A stretch of 64,000 nucleotides of DNA from Pseudopyrenochaeta lycopersici (Eukaryota > Ascomycota > Dothideomycetes > Pleosporales > Pseudopyrenochaetaceae): assembly GCA_003313425.1 (NCBI GenBank), contig NHZP01000024.1:682001-746000 (forward strand), written 5' to 3'. Below, in pieces: positions 58,544-64,000 of the stretch; the first letter of the stretch is position 1; each line of letters begins with the position of its first letter. Below the pieces are notes generated by a model. It saw nothing but the letters and a program-made list of their open reading frames with translations, was not told the DNA's origin and ran no database searches. A program made the position numbers and the translations under genes.

Positions 58544-59892
58544 ATGGCTGGTAACTTGGTGATCAACGCCGTTTTGGCGTCACTATGTCTTTTTTCGGGC
58601 GCATCCGCGTGGCCGTTTACCAAGAGGCAGACTGCAGTTACCATCGACGACATTCAGAAACAAGCCCTCGCCAACGCTTACAAAGTCCTTGACGGAACTC
58701 TCTCCGATGGGCTCACGCGCCCGTCCACTTGCAACAGAAACACTGTTGCAGTCCGGAAGGAATTGTAGGCGACTCACATTGCCCTCCTGAAAGGTGTACT
58801 AACAGATGCCAGTGGCGACTTGACCAAAGACGAAAGGAAAGAGTACACTCGAGCTGTGAAATGTATTCTGGAGAAACCCAGCAAGCTATCAGCCAGCAAA
58901 TACCCTGGTGCAAAGAGCCGCTATGATGACTTTGTAGTTGTGCACATGAACATGACACCGTCGGTTCATGCCACAGCCAACTTCCTGCACTGGCACCGCT
59001 ACTACGTCTGGGCATATGAGACGGCGCTCCGCACCGAATGCGACTACAAGGGCTACCAACCATACTGGAACTGGGCCAAGTACCCCGACCTTGTCAACTC
59101 GCCCATCTTCAACGGCGACGAGTGGAGCATGGGCGGCAACGGCGAAGCAGTGCCACATGCAGGATCCTTCATCGGAGGCCAGCAAGTCCCCGGCGGACCA
59201 GGCGGCGGCTGCGTAACCAAAGGACCATTCGGCAACCTAACCATCCACCTGGGCCCCGTGATGCCCACGCTAGATCCCAAGCTGGGCGTCAAGAACAACC
59301 CTCGCTCAGACGGGTACGGCGACAACCCGCGCTGTCTCCGACGCGACGTGAACAACTTCTTCAGCGCGTCCTTCCTGCGGCCCCAAGACCTGGCCGACCA
59401 AATCACAAGCAGCAGCACCATCGGCAAGTTCCAAGACTCTCTCCAGGACCCCGGGACGCGGAGAACGGCACTCCACGTCGGCGGGCACTTCAGCGTCTGG
59501 GGCGACCCTGGCGGCGACGTGTACGTGTCGCCTGGCGAACCGGCGTTTTGGCTGCACCATGGGCAGGTCGACCGACACTGGTGGCAGTGGGCGAACTACC
59601 TCGAGGCTCAGGTGAAGAGCAGGGCGAGTATGTATGAAGGTATGACATCTCCTTCTACACCTAACCCTACACCACCCCGCAAGTAGATCTCGCAAAGCAT
59701 TTCTCTACACAGCGACTGACATGCTAATCTACGTGTATAGGAGGAACGAACTGGCAGAATCCCAACAGCGCGCGCGGCAAACCGACGGATGTGCAGTGGA
59801 TGGATGTCACAGCGCCAGCGGGCAAGAATGGGCTTGCGAGTAATCAGTTGTTTTCTACTACCGCTGGGCCTTTGTGCTATGTCTACGCATAA
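58544..59892 (+). CDS. Secreted tyrosinase (type-3 copper phenol oxidase)
   Basis: Three exons (58544-58764, 58813-59639, 59741-59892) give 399 aa. The signal peptide MAGNLVINAVLASLCLFSGASA is followed by a KR dibasic site. CuA histidines lie in VVVHMNM, SVHATANFLHWHRYYVWAYE. CuB histidines lie in ALHVGGHFSVWGDPGGD and FWLHHGQVDRHWWQW. The opening TCNRNTVAVRKEFGDL, formed across the 48-bp intron, is the usual N-terminal block of ascomycete tyrosinases. It would oxidise mono- or diphenols outside the cell, in phenol detoxification or extracellular browning. The length is shorter than the 550-650 aa intracellular enzymes because no C-terminal shielding domain is present. Confidence 0.92.
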
Positions 59893-60306
59893 TTCAAGGT
59901 ATGTGTGTGTGTATGTGTGCAAGTGTGTAAGGCGTGGGCGTGGAAACGAGTATAGTGGCTTTGGAAGGTGAGGTGGCAAGTGTTGTTTGTTTGTTCGTTT
60001 GTATGGTGGTTAAGTTGGAGATTCTTCATTATGCGTATTCTATCGTTCTTCTTCTTCTCTGGTCGTGTGACTGTGAGGAGAAGGGGAAATGAGGAGCGCT
60101 TCAATTAGCTTTTTCACAGGACTCGGGAATCAAGTGTGACGAGTTTCAAACCCGTGGAATTTTCGATGACGTGTCTATTGACCTAATATGGTCGCTTCAT
60201 TCCTCCGAATGATTTTGCCCGTGTCCTGCTTTGTTGCGCCGTACCTTAGCGCTACTTTTACATTGTGGTATCATTTTCGAAAGTCGTCTACCCTCGCAAT
60301 ACAGTA
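59893..60306. other. Convergent 3' region
   Basis: Space between tyrosinase (plus) and Nup85 (minus). It contains GT-rich runs near 59,900-59,930 and a TTCTTCTTCT tract near 60,048. No gene is seen. Confidence 0.5.
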
Positions 60307-63300
60307 TCAGGCAGAAACTTCCCCGCTCGCAAATGCCCGCCCAATCTCCCGAGCAATACCCAAACGTAAGACCCTGATTATATCCTCAGCCTTTGCCTCC
60401 TTGCCGAAGCCCCTGCGCCAATCCCATCCACGCTTATTGTCATCGATATGCCCGCCTTTGACAAGTACCGCACTGCCCTCCGTGCTCTGGCCATCCGCCG
60501 AGCCAAAGTCTACTGATCCTATCAATGAGTATTGACTTGACGCTGTCGTAAGATTTGACGTAGACTTTTGCAGCATGTGGCGTGGGTTTGGTAGTTGTTG
60601 AGAGGAATTGGGGTCGTGGGCGGAGAAAAGAGTGGTAGAAAGGACCTCTTCGCATTGGGCGCGGATCATGCTTGGTGCGGTGTCGAGATCCTCGAGTGCG
60701 GCGAGGAGATCGTAGAGGTGGCGCAGGGTTAGTGTGCGTTTTGGTTGATTCACAAAGACAAGTGCCTCGCCTAACAAGGGGAGGAGGACATCGACTTGAA
60801 CCACAGTTTCTATCTCTGGGTCGTATAGTCCTCCTCTGATGCTGGATGCTGCGCTTGCTATGATGACCATGAGCGCGTTGGCTGCAGCGCGTTTCCGAGC
60901 CATCGGCCTGTGTGTGGGTTTCTCGCCAGCTTGTAGGAGCACTTCCTCATCCCGTAGGTCGTAGAATTTGCGGATGGTTGCATAGCCACTGAGGTTATTT
61001 GAAAGTAGTGCAGCAGCTTCCGAATCCAGGGTTGCGAGCTTTGTCAAAGTCTGCTTGGGTGAGGTGATGAGGGAGCTGAGAGATTCATCGAGTTCGGCGA
61101 GTGGAGGATAGGCTATTGATTTGACAAGACAATGGGCGACCAGTACGCGAAGGACCTCTTGGATCTTCGGTGCGTCATGAGCACGTGCGTAATAGAGAAG
61201 GGTATCGCCATAGCTCTCAGTGTTGGTGCGCAGGTGGTCGGCATATTTCTGTGCTGGTCAGCTTGAGGCCAGAGATCCGACTTCCGAAAACATTACCTGA
61301 GCTATAGACAGGGCATGCTGCTCAAGGCCCATGCTGTGGCAGAGCTGTGTGATCTTGTCTACCCGTACTGCCGACTCGAGAGGCAGATCATTGAGTATCT
61401 TCTCGATGCGCTCGTTGGCGGTGATGCTATCATCCAGCCTTCCCAGCACCTGAATCGCAATCTCCCATCCCTCTGACGTCTGACCATCTTGTCTGGTAAG
61501 TTGGGGCTTCGCTGACAGGAGAGAAGAGTATGCAATGAGTAAGTCGTCCTTTGATACTCCTCTTGGCTGCTGTTCGTTGTAACTCAATACCATGAGATCG
61601 CTTTGATCGAACTGGTCCATGAGGCCCTTCGCGCGCGCGAACCAGCCTCCAGCACTCGCCAGCTCGGCGACGGCAGAAGCGACAGTAAGCGACCAGCCAC
61701 GGAGGATCTGTAAGACGGCTTCAATGTTGTCGTCCATGATGCAAGCCAGTCCCACTTCAAAATTATCAGTGGTACTGACGCTGAAATCCTCGTCGCTGTT
61801 TTCGATTACGGCAGCCAAGGCAGCCGACATGCGCTGACGGTACGCTTTGACAGGCGTCACGTCAACAGGACGGACTCGTTGTGATCGCATCAAGGACCGC
61901 CGGCTAGCTGCAAGGGTGCCCTGTGCCAGGTCGTCGTCCTCGCCGTTCCACCATATCGTCAGTCCTAGGGCAGCTTCGATCCAGTCTGCTGAGATGGTGA
62001 GGATCTCCTCTTCATTACCGAGTAGCAGTTGATAGAGCTTTCGCAGGTTCTCGTACACGGACCAGGGCACTTTGCTCTCCGCTTTGCGACTTGCGACGCT
62101 GAGCTGGAAGCTCGCCTGAGACTGAGAGATACCAAAATGTGATGCCTGGAAAGGCTGCGACACGGACTGTCGACTCACGCTCTCGCCTTCGGCAAATTCT
62201 TGGAGGTTGACATAGACGTGATGGACGCGTTGTCGGTAGATGTTCCAATCATGGCCCTTGATGTCCCAGTCCTCGGAAGCGACCGCCGGGCACTCGCGGA
62301 GGACATCGGTGGCTGCACGGAGTGCGTCATTCGCGAATCGAAGATGCGAGCCGGTGTATCCGGCATTGCCGAGTCCGTCGTGTTGGGCCGTCTCTGCGAC
62401 TTCGAGGTTGGCGCCTTGCAGGAGCTGCAGCGTCTGTGCAAAGTTTCCTCGAACGGCGGTGACATGTACAGCCTCCCAGAACGAGGCATTTCGTGAGTAG
62501 CCGCGCGACTCCTTCAGCACTAGTTCGACCTCTGAGACACCCGAGTATGTCTTGTTCAGCCAGTCGAGCAGGATCTTGGGGACTGGGGTGTACTGCTTCG
62601 ACTCGGGTTGTGTGGGGACCAGCGACAGCGCCGAGGTTCGTTGTTGGAGGTGGAGGGGCGGAGGGTGGTGGATGGTGAGCAACAGGTTTGCCAGCCGACT
62701 GGCATGGGAGAGACCGATGGCAGCTCCCGAGCGGCTTGAGGCCAGGTTTTGTTTTGGCGCTGTCTTGGACGCTGCCTGCCATGCCGCTGCCAAATCCTGT
62801 GCGACGTGCCCGAGCACATTGGCGCGCTGCTCAGGCGTGTCGGCGTGGAGCGACTCTTGCACCTTCTGCACCAGGCGCTCCGTCTCGAGTATGACATGGT
62901 CGGGCTCCTGCAGCGCTGGGCGGTCGAGGGCGGGCGTGAGTGCCTTTGCTAGAGCGAGCAGGTCGAACTGCGTCTGCCTTGCGCCGGCCTGCACCAGAGT
63001 CGGGCCTGGCTCGAGCTCGCTGGCGCTGGTTCTGGATGCGACCGAGTGCGAGAAGCCGTTCTGCATCTTCGCGCGGCGCTGTGCAGCGAAATGCTCTTCT
63101 TCCGGCTCGTCGTCGTCTTCGTCTTCGTCCATGTCGTCCTCGTTCTCGTCCTCGTCCACGTCCTCATCGTCCTCGTCAGACTCGCCCTCTGCATCGCGCG
63201 CGTCTTCGGGCGAGCTGCTGGGCACGCGAAACCCTCCCGCCGCGCTGGTGGTGCGCCCGCGCTGCACGGCCGGCCGTCCTGAGGTCGAGGTGCCAATTGA

Positions 63301-63567
63301 GCCCGAGCCGATGCCCTCGAACAGGCCGTGCTTGGGCGGCGAGCTGCCAAAGGCCGACTCGTCGAAGTTGTAGGTGCTGGGCTGCTCAAAGTACGGCCGC
63401 GAGGTGCTGAACAGGCTGTTCATGGCGGGCGGTGGTCCGGCTGGGGTGGAGGACGGATAGAGGGACTGGTCAGGTGGAGGACCCGCAGGGGTAGTCGATG
63501 GGCCATTGCGACTCTGGCGGCGATAACCTGGAGTCGAGGGCGGCGTCGACGACGGCACGCGGAACAT
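60307..63567 (-). CDS. NUP85: Nuclear pore protein Nup85
   Basis: Two exons, 63567-61297 and 61248-60307, with a 48-bp intron, give 1,070 aa. It is a Y-complex scaffold nucleoporin. The N-terminal ~170 residues are low-complexity, Ser/Pro-rich, then strongly acidic (a run of D/E near residues 130-165). The rest is alpha-helical, with Nup85 blocks such as NASFWEAVHVTAVRGNF, DWNIYRQRVHHVYVN, WIEAALGLTIWWNGEDDDL and RTNTESYGDTLLYYARAHDA. A longer open frame to 63606 starts with TTG; the first ATG is 63567. The fungal N-terminal extension is longer than in yeast Nup85. Confidence 0.87.
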
Positions 63568-64000
63568 TGCTGCTGTGCTGCTGGGCAAATCCAGGGCCAA
63601 TGCCAATTATGCTGTCCACGGTCTGGCTCCACCTGCAGCATACGCGCCTCATCGGCGTCGTCTAACTAGGCCAAAGATGATTGTCGCGACTCGACTCGCA
63701 AAACACGCTTTCTTTTGTCTGAGCTCCAGCACAAGCAAACGCGCGCCGATGCACCTTGGCACGCAGCCCAGCGGGGCGGGAGATACTATTGCCCGCCTGC
63801 CTGCGCTGCGCTCTCTAGTCCTTTCCAGGCCCTGCGCCCTCTCAATTCGAGCCTGTTAATTTCGAGGCCCTGCATGCTCCATCGCAGACCCGCTCGGGAA
63901 TCTCGACGACCTAATTTCCACGACACGTGCAGCTCCTCCGTGGTGCATGCCCAGCATCCTCGTGCTGGTGTTTCTTTTGTCACCACGTAGCTGCCGGTCC
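63568..64000. other. Upstream of Nup85, window edge
   Basis: Promoter side of NUP85 to the right end of the window. No gene is recognised. Confidence 0.5.

Noticed and set aside
62552..63373. 273-codon plus-strand frame opposite NUP85
   Set aside because: Serine/arginine-rich antisense of the acidic Nup85 N-terminus, with no motif.
1..64000. CRISPR arrays, rRNA genes, or a secondary-metabolite backbone gene
   Set aside because: None seen: no spaced direct repeats, no rRNA-like stretches, and no PKS, NRPS or terpene synthase motifs.

Overview
The window is nuclear DNA of a filamentous ascomycete, most likely a dothideomycete (Pleosporales-like). Genes carry short 48-200 bp introns with fungal GTRNGT...CTRAY...YAG signals, and markers such as GWT1, a C6 zinc-cluster regulator and a fungal Nup85 are present. 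All products are named from motifs read in the translated sequence; no database search was run. I joined exons by eye, checked reading phase across every junction, and say so where a start or junction is uncertain.

Layout. 0-19 kb: a truncated fungal N-terminal-domain gene at the left edge, a small secreted cysteine-rich protein, a xylitol dehydrogenase-type enzyme, a MYND-finger protein, TIM10, a 998-aa orphan, the GPI-anchor acyltransferase GWT1, the DMC1 accessory factor SFR1/MEI5, an SDR oxidoreductase and, tail-to-tail with it, a peroxisomal D-amino-acid oxidase. 19-34 kb: an accessory island. A fungal multi-spanning membrane protein gene is cut in two (N-terminal half at 19.3-20.0 kb, C-terminal half at 33.6-34.2 kb) by a 13.6-kb segment with ~255-bp terminal inverted repeats. 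The segment holds three genes: a secreted protein with two six-cysteine modules and an unassigned domain, and two divergent giant genes (about 1,200 and 1,670 codons) that look largely or wholly intronless and whose family I do not recognise. 35-64 kb: a regulator and L-rhamnonate dehydratase as a divergent pair (likely RhaR/LraC, L-rhamnose catabolism), UDP-GlcNAc pyrophosphorylase, a seven-knuckle CCHC protein (Gis2/CNBP), the meiotic recombinase DMC1, an enoyl-CoA hydratase, ribosomal protein eL20, CSN12, a BTB protein, a second small secreted protein, a secreted tyrosinase and the nucleoporin Nup85.

How genes connect. DMC1 (46-47 kb) and SFR1/MEI5 (14-15 kb) act in the same meiotic strand-exchange step. 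The xylitol dehydrogenase and the RhaR/LraC pair serve plant cell-wall sugar catabolism. The D-amino-acid oxidase, and perhaps the hydratase, belong to peroxisomes. The island is the part most likely to be new: a transposon-like unit carrying a giant-gene pair, with an in-frame TAG in one gene that is either a nonsense mutation matching a RIP-type C-to-T change or the end of an unannotated in-frame intron.
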